64,000 nucleotides of DNA from Sinotaia quadrata (GCA_028829895.1 CM054178.1:91669058-91733057), one strand, 5' to 3'. Shown: positions 22,766 through 35,391, counted from the stretch's first letter. The notes: a model not told the origin generated them from the sequence alone. Numbers and translations are program-made.

Positions 22766-25096
22766 ATAATCCCAGTAGATAGTACCTTTGCTGAAGTGAC
22801 AAAAGAAATGAAAAGCAACATAAAAAATTAAATAAAATAATAAGAGCAACAAGAAAATTTTCAATGCAAACACTTTATTTAACAATGCCTTTATGCATAG
22901 AAAATATAATTTTTAAAGTCCAGAATGGATCAAATGACGTGTACAACATAAAAGGGGATCCATTTAGCTATTTAACATGTAAAAGAGTAAATATGATTTA
23001 CTTATCAAACAAGTACTCACTTAGCCATTTGTTGGGTCCTAGCATTGTGTGTTTAGACCGCAAACTATTTTCAGCTACTGTATGTGTGCGAGCGTGCGTG
23101 TGTGTGCGTGTGTGTGAGTAGACTGCAACCTATTCTTAGCTACTGTTGGTGAATGAAGTGCACACTAGTTACTGTTGTATAAGTGGACAAGTCCAAAATA
23201 TCTCTTCAAGACAATAAAACAGTTTACACCGCGAAGGATCACATATGGTCGATGATTCAAAAAATGACACACATGTTTGAACGATTAATGTCTTTGGGAA
23301 TATATTTAGTTCGAGCGTTGCACAGCTGAGGAAAATGCCTCGTAGCAAAACCACAAATAAGGGGCAACAACTCTCACAGTCTTTCAATGTCACATTTCTC
23401 CCCTGTTAGTTAAGTTAGGAAAAGTAATTCAAGTATTAGTGAAAAATTAATAGTAGTACATCTGAAACAACAACAAAACTGCTTTAATATACATACACAC
23501 TAACACTCTCACACACATAAAACTGCTTTACATTTACATACATACACACTGATACTCTCTCACACACAAAAGCAGAGACGGAGGCTAAATCTGTAAGAAA
23601 CAAGCAAACAACAAAGGAAAAAATACATTTGCCGAGTTTCTCTTTGTATGATTAGAAACGTTGTGTACAGTTTTTATTTCTTAAGATTTTCAACGGATAG
23701 TCATTAGTTCCAATGCTAGACAGAAATAACTATTCTCCTATCGGACAATTCACGACACGGATAATCCACAAATTTAAAAGACCTGTACCAGTTTCCACCC
23801 TTTCTGCCTCCCGCGGATATAGGCCTATTAATTAACCCATCTCTTTCTCCACACAGCCAGTCAGATTTACCCAGAGGTCATTGAACTGAACAGGAACGGA
23901 CAAGAAGTGTTCTGGACGGAACAAACTTTGCCTAAATGCGTCCTGAATTGAAAAGGAAGCACGTCAACCAACATGAAAATACTCAGCGCGAAAGCGGCGG
24001 AAGCCCAAAGCGCCCCCTACATAAAGAAGAAGAACATGAAAAACGAAAGGAGTCACTGAACGAAATTCTGCATCGGGATGTTGTTTTACATTCTAGGAAT
24101 ACGCAGTTTGTTCTTATTAAGAAACACTATCTGAAATCTCAAAACAATAAACGTGCATTTTCCTTGTGCTGTGCAATGAAACTTAATTAAATAATTAATT
24201 AAAGATAGGACTGTGACATTAGCACGCGGCACACAGCTTTACTCAGGCAGATAGCCTTCCTGATCTGGGTCTCCTAGACGTTTAAAACGTAACGCGTGCT
24301 GCTTACTTCCGCGTGTTTACAATTCTGGGCCGCCGATCGATCTTCGAAGCTGTGTGCCAGCGTGCGAGTCGACACGCGAATGGATTTCAGAACGCTTTTC
24401 AGTGTCGACATAAAACAGAAGGTTATTAACGGGAAAATATTCTTGTCAGTGAAATACGGATCAACAAATTATGTACACCGGAAATTGCCTCTACGGATGA
24501 TCACAAGGCTGAAATATTGAAAGTGGCAAGAAACAGGCATTGGGCCAAGAAAATTGACGCCAATTTTCGCAATTAACTGTGAAAGCTCAACACAGCAGTC
24601 CTCCCCTCTTCATCACCTTCCCCCTCCCACCCTTCATCAACACGCCACAACCATCGTCACTGCCCATTTTTATGCAGAGTATATGACACCAGCAAAGTAT
24701 GCATTCATCATTAATGGCACTGTGTCGGGCGGTCAAAATCTAGGCACTATGCTATAACAAACTGCACAATGATGTCCTAGGAAAGTAGATTAGGCATTTC
24801 TGTGAGATGTGTCAGTCTGCAGTACAGCATCACACTAGCGAGTATTTCTAAATACAAAATTAGATGAGCGTGCATACTTCAAAACCGTAACAAAAAGCAA
24901 ATAGATCGCCTGACGAGTACTCAACAAAGAGGAGATCATTTTGAACATAAAAGCGCAGTTTACTGAAGAGGCAAATAAACGTTATTACCCCTTGGCGATA
25001 AACGAGACCGGCAATACACAGACAGGTACTATGAAAGTACCATGAATTCCGCGACCTCTGTGCTTTTCCTCGTTTATTTGTTTTATAGAGTCATCA
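22766..25096. other. non-coding, no supported exon
   Basis: A short TG/GC patch lies at 23085-23118. Near 23455-23570 a CATACACACTAACACTCTCACACACA-type block is duplicated. A GC-richer stretch at 23985-24030 shares a motif with 57071-57115 (listed separately). An open frame at 24296-24520 lies in a less AT-rich part but resembles nothing I know. Confidence 0.4.
23986..24036 (+). repeat. short GC-rich block shared with 57070-57117
   Basis: GAAAGCGGCGGAAGCC then AAGCGCCCCCTACAT and AAGAAGAAGAACA recur in reverse complement at 57070-57117 with few mismatches. The flanks do not match. It could be the conserved head of a small repeat or a protein-binding block. Confidence 0.6.

Positions 25097-25138
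<42 letters not shown>
25097..25138 (+). repeat. (CA)n microsatellite
   Basis: About 20 uninterrupted CA units. Confidence 0.97.
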
Positions 25139-25139
<1 letters not shown>

Positions 25140-25324
25140 AACGAACCCATCAGTCCCTTTAAAATGATTGGGATTTCTTGTTTGTTTTTAGTCGCAAGAG
25201 TGGGTATTACTAGCTCCAGCCAATCAAGCTCACAGTCGTACAAGATGTGTTGCAAGATTCAGTGGCTAGTAGCGACAGACCACTATGGGTATTGGGTTTG
25301 TGTGTTGTGACTACACTTAATGAG

Positions 25325-25846
25325 TGAGGTCTGTGTGCTGCGAATACTGTGTTAGAGGTCTGAGTGTTGTGAATACTGTGTTAGAGGTCTGAGTGTTGTG
25401 AATACTGTGTTAGAGGTCAGTGTGTTGTGAATACTGTGTTAGAGGTCTGAGTGTTGTGAATACTGTGTTAGAGGTCAGTGTGTTGTGAATACTGTGTTAG
25501 AGGTCAGTGTGTTGTGAATACTGTGTTAGAGGTCTGAGTGTTGTGAATACTGTGTTAGAGGTCAGTGTGTTGTGAATACTGTGTTAGAGGTCTGTGTGTT
25601 GTGAATACTGTGTTAGAGGTCAGTGTGTTGTGAATACTGTGTTAGAGGTCTGAGTGTTGTGAATACTGTGTTAGTGTTAGAGGTCTGAGTGTTGTGAATA
25701 CTGTGTTAGAGGTCTGAGTGTTGTGAATACTGTGTTAGAGGTCAGTGTGTTGTGAATACTGTGTTAGAGGTCTGTGTGTTGTGAATACTGTGTTAGAGGT
25801 GTTAGTGTTGTGAATACTGCTAGAGGTCAGTGTGTTGTGAATACAC
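25325..25846 (+). repeat. 29-bp minisatellite, about 18 copies
   Basis: Units are GTGTTGTGAATACTGTGTTA plus GAGGTCTGA or GAGGTCAGT. The two endings are mixed along the array. One unit has an extra GTGTTA (about 25670), and the last units are diverged. Confidence 0.96.
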
Positions 25847-26281
25847 GTAATCAGTCGTAAAGAGAATATGCATAAAATTACAGAGCAGCTGCTGCAGCAA
25901 CAACAATAATTATGATGCTGATGTCGACTATGATGCTAATGACGACGACGATAGTGATGATTAATCAGGCGTTGCTGATACAAATGATACTTATGCAACA
26001 TGTAATTGTTTCATCCCAGATTTTTTCTCAAAACCAATTATACGTTAGGTCAGAGAAAATTCTTTCGTATAAACAGAATAAAATCCCCAGAGAGCTTGCG
26101 GGATATCGACCTGAGAGCTAAATAAATGATTTCATTGCGCCACTCATCAAACCGAAATTAATGAATAAAAAGGGTTCTGTTCGTCTGTGTCTATCCTAGT
26201 GCAAGCTGTACAAACGCGTTTATATCATCGGGAAGAGGGTGTTGATGTTGGTGTGCATGCCTGCATGGTGTACTGGTGCAC
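25847..26281. other. non-coding, nothing recognised
   Basis: Contains a small GATGATGACGACG-type triplet patch at 25910-25960. No gene recognised. Confidence 0.45.
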
Positions 26282-26381
26282 GTGTGTATGTGTGTGCGTG
26301 CGTGCGTGCGTGTGTGTGTGTGTGTGTGTGCGTGTGTGTGTGTGTGTGTGCGTGTGTGTGTGTGTGTGCGTGTGTGTGTGT
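26282..26381 (+). repeat. (TG)n microsatellite with CG interruptions
   Basis: About 100 bases of TG with scattered CG. Looser TGTG sequence continues to about 26490. Confidence 0.96.
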
Positions 26382-26489
26382 TTGGCATTTAAGTGAATGT
26401 GGTATACACGTGTGATTGTGTGTATGAGTTTGTGTATTGCATGTGTATGTTGTAAGCACTTGTGTGAGATATGTATGTGTGTGTGTGTG

Positions 26490-27460
26490 ATTTTGAACTG
26501 TAGGTGGTTGTAAAAGAGAGGTTAATCATTTTGTCATCTGAAGGTTTAAACTACAAACATATACCTCGGAGTCATACTCAGGAAACGTAGAATTAATCAC
26601 TGAATTTTTAGAATTACCTTAATTTTTAAAAACAAACATTCACCGAAAAAGCAACAATAACCAAGAAATGTACATACTTCTTGGTAATAATTCATTCTCT
26701 TGAAATATTAATAAATGAATAAATAACAGAATAAACATGCAACGGGTATGTTTGTCATCGGTAAAATTTGTCAGCTGATATATTTAGAATTCAGATTCAT
26801 GATATTTTTAATTATACATTATTCACACGCCACACACAAGCAAAACAACCTCAACTCCACCTCTATACACAATTAAAACGAAATCATATTGAACCGCAGT
26901 AAAATTTCTCTTACTATCAAACACCTTCCTTATCCGATATGCACACAGTCCTCTCTTTTTTTCCACCTCTCCGGAGTTTACCGTTTATGCGTCCCTTTCT
27001 CCCACCACCCAGTCCTACCCTCTTCTTTTCTTTCTCTCGCCACTCTTGAAAACCCCCACCCTCTAGGCACGTGATGAATTTAAAGCCACAGATGAACCGC
27101 ATACGTCGATAAAAATAATCTAACAGCTGTTTAATTAAAACACTGCAAAGCAATAATGAATAGGCGAAGGCATTTCAAATTATGCCCACGAATATTTATT
27201 TCATTCGGTCTTAAATCAGAGACCGCATACCGCTAGAATTTAAAGATCGGATTATTGCACGCTCGTTGATCGAGAATTATAACATTCTTTCGCAGGAGGG
27301 AGAGATTTAAAAATAAAAGATATAAAGATGAAAATAAATACACTCAGCAATGGGATGATTGCGATGCGGAGGGGAAAGTTCCTACGATATACACCTGAAA
27401 TAATAGCTGTTAATATATGTTATACGTACATAATTGCCCCTGACACGTCTAGGACACTTA
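26490..27460. other. non-coding, nothing recognised
   Basis: AT-rich up to 26880, then pyrimidine-rich at 26930-27060. No supported exon. Confidence 0.45.
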
Positions 27461-27749
27461 TAACTACTGACACAACAAACAGCAAACTGCAGGAAACAAG
27501 CGCTAATGACACGTCTCGATCGTCCAAGGCAACGACTTACCGTTGGCAGCCTTAAGTCAGTTTGGTTTAAATTAATGGGAACTCGACCAACAGCCAGTCG
27601 TTGTCTTCGCGAGGTCAGCACTTTAACCTTCGCGAACTAAAGTCCTTTTCAAACCCTTGCGATCGCTCAAGCCTCAGTGCAGCCATCCCCGGTGTCGACG
27701 CAGCCCTGAAAATGGGCGAAGCCTATCCGAGACTCGAGACTCGAATTCC

Positions 27750-27763
27750 GTTACCATGACAAC
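27750..27763. promoter_or_regulatory. X-box-like RFX site in a CpG-richer block
   Basis: GTTACCATGACAAC fits the near-palindromic RFX X-box (GTNRCC, spacer, RGYAAC) with one mismatch. It lies at the end of a less AT-rich block, 27460-27770, that contains several CpGs and a second half-site, AGGCAAC, near 27525. Promoter function is only inferred, and no gene was recognised on either side. Confidence 0.3.
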
Positions 27764-27769
27764 CGTGCT

Positions 27770-28202
27770 CAGCACTATAGCTGTTGACGGTGATAAACGT
27801 CATGTACGATAAATAACGTAAAGATTGCCAATGTACTGCTCACAGTCGGATCGTTGTACACGGGCCCTGCTGTTATAGACTCGGCAAAGGTTTTCGAGGA
27901 AGAAAGAACGAATGTACGGAAGACATGTGGTGCAGAATTAGTGTACAACATTGTCCTAGAGTGCTCTTGTACTGGCCATAAGTGCTCTTGTACTGGCAAC
28001 CTGTACCCAGAGTGTACACAGTAGTATGTTTCGGGGCGTACTAATTCTATATACCAAACAAATCCGTACATTAGTTTTTCAATACCCAAAATAATCATTA
28101 TTTTCATACGGCTAGAGTAGTTATTTTTCGGGCACGCGCTGTTTGCCGACACGACACAAAGCAAGAAAACATTACTGTACATACACGTTGTATAGAATCA
28201 GT
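27770..28202. other. non-coding, nothing recognised
   Basis: A 135-codon minus-strand frame (27775-28182) spans a short duplication (GTGCTCTTGTACTGGC at about 27960 and 27980). It has no recognisable domain and is probably chance. Confidence 0.4.
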
Positions 28203-28664
28203 GTGTGACGCAACGCCACCCTAGTTATTGGTTATGAATATTATTTAATCATCCATAACTAATTGAAAGTGATGAGAATCTTAATTTATGTTATTAATAA
28301 TTCTCTATCAGACACAACTCGCCTCTCTCACTTGGCGGATATGTGGGCGCTGTAAACGTTTTTTCTCTTTCACAACATTAAAGACAAACATTTACCATCA
28401 CATGATTTCAGCAGGTGGAAAATTTCTTACTCAAGGAGAAGATAAATCCACCTTTTAATCTATATTTAGAGAGCCCCCATCCACACACTATCTCTCCAAC
28501 ATATGCATGAAGGTAAATAAATTTAACAATAAATTTATTAAATCAACAATCAATTATAAAACATAAATATAATCATATGAGATTGACATTTTCATCACTT
28601 CACAACAATATTCAATGAATGCTAGACAGTTTATCCTAGCATATATATCAGTAGTCAAATTACT

Positions 28665-28720
<56 letters not shown>

Positions 28721-28945
28721 CATGGATATCATACATCATAGAACTGAGAGTGAAGTTTTAGATAAATAATTAAAATCAATGTACATAACCTTTTCAATGA
28801 TGGTTGCTGTTACTAGCATGTGTTCACAATCACGTGGTTTGCAACAAGTCTCTGTCTTTCTTATTTTGTGGTCCAATGCATCCCTTTTAGGCATATTGCA
28901 AACTGTTCCAGAATCTTCAATGCATTCACAAAGCACACAGTGGAG
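28203..28945 (-). repeat. R1 family, copy B (alternative 5' body)
   Basis: The minus strand from 28560 down to 28203 carries the shared R1 3' module (AATAAATTTATTG, AATATAGATTAAAAG, CATATCCGCCAAGTGAGAGA, GGTGGCGTTG). Upstream of it (28570-28945) the body differs from copies A and E but shows patchy similarity to copy C. A TA/TG microsatellite (28664-28719) lies inside. A 66-codon frame at 28736-28936 falls in this body and has no known domain. Confidence 0.75.
28664..28719 (+). repeat. (TA)n(TG)n microsatellite
   Basis: About 8 TA units followed by about 20 TG units, lying inside R1 copy B. Confidence 0.96.
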
Positions 28946-29261
28946 AATTGTGTTGGATCTTTACAAGAGTGGTGGACTTGGACTTGTGTACATTTTATGT
29001 GTTGTGTACTGAGTACCATGTACTATGTAGTGTGTACTGTGTCCTACGTACTATGTATGCCTTGACTACATGGCATGGCATTTGCTGATTTTGCCCTGAT
29101 TCCGATTGCACGTATAATCAAACAAACGATCGCTGCCACAAAGAAACCTGTATTGCATTATGTATGGTATACTAATAATGATCATCAATCACTCCATTTA
29201 GATCAAAATTCCGACAACCCAAATCCAAACATGCCATAAACCTGAAAAGCCATTTTTCCGA

Positions 29262-29530
29262 CAAACTTTAACCCGACGACCCATGATTTCGATCAGTTTA
29301 GTTTGACTCTTCGCCATTTGTTTGCCATGGCATTTATTCCGTCTGCTGAAATTCCAGATGCGTTCAGTGCTCTGGAGCCCCATTAGCTAACAGCAGTTAT
29401 TGATGTGAGTGAATAGCTCGAAAACAATTATATCTGTGGAAGAATAAATCGGTGTTTGTGAAATTGTATTGATGTTCGTGCCCTACCCATCTTTCCACCA
29501 ATTTTGTGGTCCGTGTATATATTTCAGAAA
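29262..29530 (+). pseudogene. MULE transposase remnant
   Basis: The plus strand reads LRHLFAMAFIPSAEIPDAF then SALEPH and a stop (29305-29390). It continues LTAVIDVSE, a stop, and LENNYI.GRINR in the same frame (to 29455). A shifted frame then gives RALPIFPPILWSVY (29476-29525). This order (LAFVP..VPAAF, YFE..YIG, APLFPP.LWNVY) is the C-terminal part of Mutator-like transposases of animals. The catalytic core upstream was not recognised. Two stops and at least one frameshift show it is dead. Confidence 0.6.
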
Positions 29531-29692
29531 GCAGCAAGGAGATAACCAAGTCAAATGCAAATTTTGCGGTGAACCCTGTCCGAAATGGGAGAAAGTGCTA
29601 ATTGAACGAGAAACAAGAATTTTGACTGTTGTGGGCGATCGTGAAAATCGACCTCTGATGTATTACCTTCATGGGATTGCTCAGAGTCTTTC

Positions 29693-30015
29693 ATTCTAAA
29701 TAATAATAATATTGTTTAATATTATTAAAATGTTTTTGGTAAACTAAGTACATTACATTCTAAATAATAATAATATTGTTTAATATTATTAAAATGTTTT
29801 TGGTAAACTAAGTACATTATATTCTAAATAATAATAATGCAGTTTAACTGAACAGTTTATAGAACATATTACATTCTAATTATATTGTTTAATTAATTTA
29901 TTTTAGTAATTTTTCTACATTATAATAATAATTGTTTAATTAAACTGTTTTTAGTAAATTTAATACATTGTGTTATAATTACAATAATGTTTAATTACAT
30001 TGGTTTTAGTAAATT
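29693..30015. repeat. 64-bp AT-rich tandem repeat, 2 clear and 2-3 decayed copies
   Basis: ATTCTAAATAATAATAATAT followed by TGTTTAATATTATTAAAATG starts at 29693, 29757 and (changed) 29821. Weaker copies lie at about 29872 and 29925, recognisable by TTTTAGTAAATTTAGTACAT. The central TAATATTGTTTAATATTA is nearly palindromic. Confidence 0.8.
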
Positions 30016-30852
30016 TAGTACATTACATTTGTGTGGGTTTAAAAAAAATTACTATTAAAAATAATTATGACATATAATTCATGTATGCAACTAATATATC
30101 ATGCAATCGACCCAAAGTTAAATTTAGTCCAATCATTAGCAATGATCATTATGTAGGAGATTCTCAGTAACGACAGAGATCGTGGTGACTATTAATATTC
30201 ATACAAAAAAGATAATCCTGAGAATAAGGACATTAGCACTTCTAGGGAGGCCTTAATGATCCTTTAAAAGGTCAGCATTGACCCAATCCAATCTGCAGCT
30301 ACATGACTAAAAATTTAATGGTTGAAATATTTGTATTGCTGAGCTTGATAAAAGATTATATATTCTTACCTCTGTGACGCAATGCTATTGCAAAGTGTGT
30401 GCTATAAGTAAAGGAAACACAGAGAGAAGCCCCCTTTCCACACACGCGCACGCACGCACGCACACATTTATTTTTGGCCTTGATTAGGCCGAGTGTTGAC
30501 CTGATTTCTGTTAGGACATATCGACTGATCTCAACATGAAAGCCATTAGGGCTGAATTATATTAGTGTACGATAATGGAAAAATGTTATTCTTTGCTTAA
30601 CACATGCGAATTGTATGGATCGTTTTAAAATATTATTTTTTTTTATAAGCTGCGGGAGAGCAGTTCGTCTATATAGGTGTGGACAATTATTTTATTTAAA
30701 TTAAACGTTTTCTACTTTCTCAAAAATAATTTTATTGTTAAACTTTTAATTGAAGTACTTAACTAGTTAACTTTTCCATTTATCATTTTCTTTTTAAAAA
30801 AAAAATCCCTCCCGGAATGTTTCCAGTTTAGGTATATTTGCGATGATACTTT
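30016..30852. other. non-coding, nothing recognised
   Basis: AT-rich DNA with a short CACG/CACA patch at 30440-30465. Confidence 0.45.
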
Positions 30853-31560
30853 TGACCTAACTGTTTATAATTATTCTAATTAATAATTCATTACTAATAC
30901 AAGTGACTGGAATCTTAATTCATATATTAATAATATATCCCAATAAGACGCCCAACTTGACTCCCACTTGGCGCATCACCTGGCATGTAGAAACTCTACC
31001 CCTTATTCACAACATTTAGATAGATGTTCCATTGACAATTCTTTCCCGCGGGTGGAACATCTTACTTAAGGAGTAATTAGATCCGTCTTTAAAGTTATTT
31101 TAACGAGCCCCACCCACCCCAAACATATAATGTAGATAATATGCGTGAAAATGACAAATAAGAAACATCAATAAATGTATTATTAAATCAACAATCAAAG
31201 CATAGAAATGAATACACCTGAAAAGAACACAGACACGTATTTCTACTGTGGACAAATGTCCACATAATGTCCACCACTTATCCAGTCTCTATCCTAACAA
31301 CGAAATAGTCAAGTTAGTAATCAACAATCAAATTGTGAGTCTATTTCTCATCACAGAAATCAGAGCGAGAGTGAAACAATAGTTAATTTTACATGACCTT
31401 CTTATGACGTAAGCTGTCACTGGCGCAGTTTTCGTGCAACAATGTCACGTGCTCACTTAGCCTCATTTGGATAATGGGTCTAATATGCGCCTATAGGCAC
31501 ACTATCTGAACTGTTCCAAGAATTCGGTGTGCAATCTCTCCGGATCAAAACCGAACCCAA
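30853..31560 (-). repeat. R1 family, copy C (diverged)
   Basis: The minus-strand 3' module is present but decayed: GTGGGTGGGGCTCG, CGCCAAGTGGGAG, GAATTAAGATTCCAGTCACT. The upstream body (31370-31560) has patchy similarity to copy B (CATGACCTTCTTATGACG versus CATAACCTTTTCAATGATG; GAACTGTTCCAAGAATTC versus AAACTGTTCCAGAATCTTC). This is the oldest-looking copy in the window. Confidence 0.6.
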
Positions 31561-33193
31561 CTTCTGCCGATTGGTTCTGGAACGGAGATGATTCACATAG
31601 CCAATCTCCAGCAACCCTGTTGCCAGCAAGTGCAACAATAGTCAGACACGAAGTACTTATGCACTCTAGAGTGCACTAGTCCACTATAGTCTGAAAAACC
31701 GAGAAAGGCGTGCTCTCCTCTGGAAAAGTCAAACCAAGGGACGGCACATTAGACTCAGTTCTAAAATATTCTACACTCCCAAATCTCTCCATAAGCATTC
31801 TCAAACTTACATTCTGTTGGCACCTTCCATAAATACGAATATCTATGACGGGACAACAATTGAGGACGTCACTTCCGGTAACTCGTATGAGCCCCCAGAG
31901 GAAACGATTCCTCACAGATAAGACAGACAGACAGATAAGACAAAGACAGACTCAGGACAGACGTTAGACAGATATGATGATGACACTTATAAAATCATAT
32001 TAGATGAAAATGATAATGAATTTGACACAACACTAATGAAAATTTAACAATAAACTTTATATAACAATAAAAGAAAATAAATTTTAAAAAATAAGAAAAA
32101 GAACAATTATTAATATGGTTCTAACAACAGGTTACAAAGTAGATTGGTTCTAAGCCGAATCAGGGAATTAACTAGCCTCTCCTACACAAAAGCTATTTTC
32201 AATGTCCGTTTTCCTTTTGCTAATTTATCTTCCTTTTCTACACGAATCTCAAGTCTCAATTTCAATTACAACATATGTATATGCACTCGTTTTCAATGCT
32301 TACTCAAACTTAGCTTACACTCAATCAAATCAATCAATTGACCAACGCTAGCTAGCTCCGCCCCTTTGTTTCACGCACACAACAGAATCAGTCTTAGGAG
32401 CCCTCAGTTGAGTGTCCTGGTGGTCTGAATGACCTGGTTCTGGTGATTCTGCAATGTAATCATTATCTAACGGTCCAGCTCTGGGTGGTCTACCCGGTTA
32501 GATTTTGTAATTCTAACAAATATCCTGTTAGTGTCTTGGAGTGGTTTGGTTAAATACTTTAAATGTGTTTTTTTGTACTATGTTTCCTGCACCCCTTGTG
32601 TATCTAGGTTTTATTCCTTTTCATTATTTTAATTTTTAAATGTTTATTGACGTGATGCAGGGCGAAGTTTTACTTTCGACTGACACATTTCTTTAATAAA
32701 ATTCATTAGCCAGATTCACACACATGGGTATAAATATAACATAATCAAATTCACAGTAGCATTTTCACTAGGGACAATGTCATATGTTCAACAATGCAAA
32801 TATACAAAATCTCTTTAATTACAAGTCATAGAACATCAGTTCAAATACATGAAACCATTTTAAAATCTATTTGCAAAGTCAACATTCCAGATAGATGAAA
32901 TCATCTCTGAATCAAATGACAAACCACAAATCAATCAACAGATCAAAAATGTAAGAAAATATTTCTATTCACTCTTTCTTTATCAAATAACTCACCAGCT
33001 AATGAACAGCCTCTAATCCGTCGGCTGTCAGGGTGTTTTCTCTAAGTGATACTTGAATGGATCAGTGTACTAAAATATAAAATGTGATTTATTTATAAAG
33101 GATTTTTTAAAAATTGACGTCCCAATATGACGTAACAGGTAAAAGAAAATTACGTCATGAGCGCATCCCAAGACTAATGATGCATCCTCCTAA
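31561..33193. other. non-coding, possibly decayed retroelement sequence
   Basis: A 79-codon minus-strand frame (31676-31915) has no known domain. 31916-31970 is a short AGACAGA-rich patch. On the minus strand near 32370, AAACAAAGGGGCGGAG is a polypurine-like block after a Pro/Arg-rich frame, but LTR ends could not be defined. No gene called. Confidence 0.35.
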
Positions 33194-33530
33194 TCAAAAT
33201 AAATACTGCATGTAATTCCTAACTAAATTACTCATTACCAAACAATATTTCATAGGTGTAAAACCTTTTACTAAAGGAGAAGGCAAATCCGTCTTTAATC
33301 TATATTTAGCGTCCCTCATGCACCCACTATCTCTCCAAGATATGGTTATCAGTATCTGTACGAAGGTAAATAAATTTAACAATAAAATTATTAAATCAGC
33401 AATCAAATATACATATAACAAATACAATGAAAAAAGATTACTTGACAACAGTTTTTCCATGAAACCACGTTCGAATAATTTTATACTACACAATTGTATA
33501 TCAAAGCAAAAATTACAGTTCAACATTCAG
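33194..33530 (-). repeat. R1 family, copy D, inverted 5' segment
   Basis: On the minus strand this matches the middle of R1: AAAATTATTCGAACGTGGTT, AATCTTTTTTCATTGTATTTG, TTATTGTTAAATTTATT, AATATAGATTAAAGACGGAT, ACCTATGAAATATTG. It stops where the 3' module of the adjacent plus-strand segment takes over. Confidence 0.8.
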
Positions 33531-33595
33531 TACAAATTGTCACGGAAAAGGGAGGATGATCCTAGCCAAACTTTATTTATTTTTCTTAAAGCCTT

Positions 33596-33776
33596 ATTTC
33601 CTCCCCTGTTTGGAAACGTTTATAGCACCGCATATCCGCCAAGTGAGAGAGACGAGTGGTGTCTGATAGATAATTATTAATAACATAAATTAAGATTCTT
33701 ATCAAGTGTAATTAGTTATGGCTGATTAGTTAATTAATATCATAACCATTACCTAAGGGGCGTTGGTGTCACACTA
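33596..33776 (+). repeat. R1 family, copy D, forward 3' segment
   Basis: The plus strand continues the R1 consensus where the inverted segment ends: GAAACGTTTATAGCACCGCA, TATCCGCCAAGTGAGAGAGA, TAAATTAAGATTCTTATC, TAATTAGTTATGGCTGATTA, GGCGTTGGTGTCAC. Together the two parts make one element with its 5' part flipped. Confidence 0.8.
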
Positions 33777-34525
33777 TATATGACTTTTGCCACTTCGTTG
33801 TGTCTTTTGGTGTATTATGTTCCAGGTAGAACATGGCATCAGCATAGTATGTTTTGCTGCTTCATTCATGCTTTTAACAGTCTGCCTTTGAGATTTTCAT
33901 TTTTTTCAGTTTAGAGTGATTTCGTGTTTAGTGATTGTTGTGTTGCTGCTGGTATCAGTGCTCCTGTGTCTTCTTTTAAAACTTTTTCTTTTAACCATCT
34001 GAATGTTGATTGTTTTGTTGATAATTCATCAGCTTGTCGCACATACTGACGATAGAGACGTGTTCGGCTCCATCTATTTGCTAAAAGATGTGCGCTCTCA
34101 CACAGTCACATCCATATGCACTTGCATACACTTTCTCTCATACACCAACTAACGAGTTAATGACCAGACTTACCATAGACAAAATCAAAGGATAAGAACA
34201 AGGGATTTTTCTAATAGGCCACTTTCTGTTTGACTCTTGTTGGTTAGATTTGTTATTGATCAGTATCAGATCATTGGTTGCTTTAACTGGCCAGCTGCTT
34301 AGAACTGGTTAGCATCACTGGGTGAGTTGTTTATTACTCAATTGGTTCGCTCACTTCAAGAAACTTCTCGGTATCTGCCATTCTAACATCCAATATTAAG
34401 ATCAGCAAACCTGTCTGGAAAGACATCCCCTGCAAAATTATAGGGTTTACACCAACACCCGTAGAATCAGCTAAGAGTAAGTTATATCAGACATCTATTT
34501 GGAGAAAACAGACTTAGTGCTCTCT
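33777..34525. other. non-coding, nothing recognised
   Basis: No gene recognised. There is no long repeat. Confidence 0.45.
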
Positions 34526-34667
34526 CTAACTCTCAACAAACTGTACTCATGACTGAGTAAGCTTTCATCTCCCTAACTATCAACATCCTGTACTCATGAC
34601 TGAGTAAGCTTTCATCTCCCTAACTATCAACATCCTGTACTCATGACTGAGTAAGCTTTCATCTCCC
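34526..34667. repeat. 47-bp tandem repeat, 3 copies
   Basis: Units start at 34526, 34573 and 34620 with CTAACTATCAACATCCTGTA and continue CTCATGACTGAGTAAGCTTT. The last two copies are identical. Confidence 0.95.
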
Positions 34668-34992
34668 TGTAGTGTCTGTTAGACTCTTAGATTTGTATAT
34701 CTATTTTTCTCAGCTGTATTTATACCTATAAGCAACCAGTGGTATAAACCTCCCGGTATGTAACTATATTAATGACTAACGTTCGTCTATTAGATTCTTG
34801 TTTATTCTGTCAATTGTCTACAACTGTCTAAGTATGAATGAGTGTGACTGGGAGCGAACCGTTATCGGTCTATTGATCTTTCTGCGCGACCAGTTATTTG
34901 GAATTGATATTGTATTGTGCCTAATCTGAGGATTGCAGACAGAATGAGTGTGGCACAAAACACCAGCATATATATATATAAAAGTATAGTTA

Positions 34993-35166
<174 letters not shown>

Positions 35167-35391
35167 AGTATTACACTTGTACATAAACAAGAACATATAA
35201 TAAATTACACGTACACAGTCGCTCTATATATAATAATTATCATCTGTATGACGACAACATGTGTTTGTAAACACTGTACATAACCAGTCAAAGCGCAACG
35301 AACATAATAGCCCACCGCACATTCTAAGCACCCGATTACAAATGCGGACATCCTGTACAGGACGATCAACGAAATATGACAACAGTGCACT

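Noticed and set aside
27775..28182. 135-codon minus-strand frame
   Set aside because: No domain; it includes a short internal duplication and looks like chance in DNA with few stops.
32340..32520. Possible pol C-terminus and polypurine tract on the minus strand
   Set aside because: A Pro/Arg-rich frame and AAACAAAGGGGCGGAG are suggestive, but no LTR ends or pol motifs could be placed.
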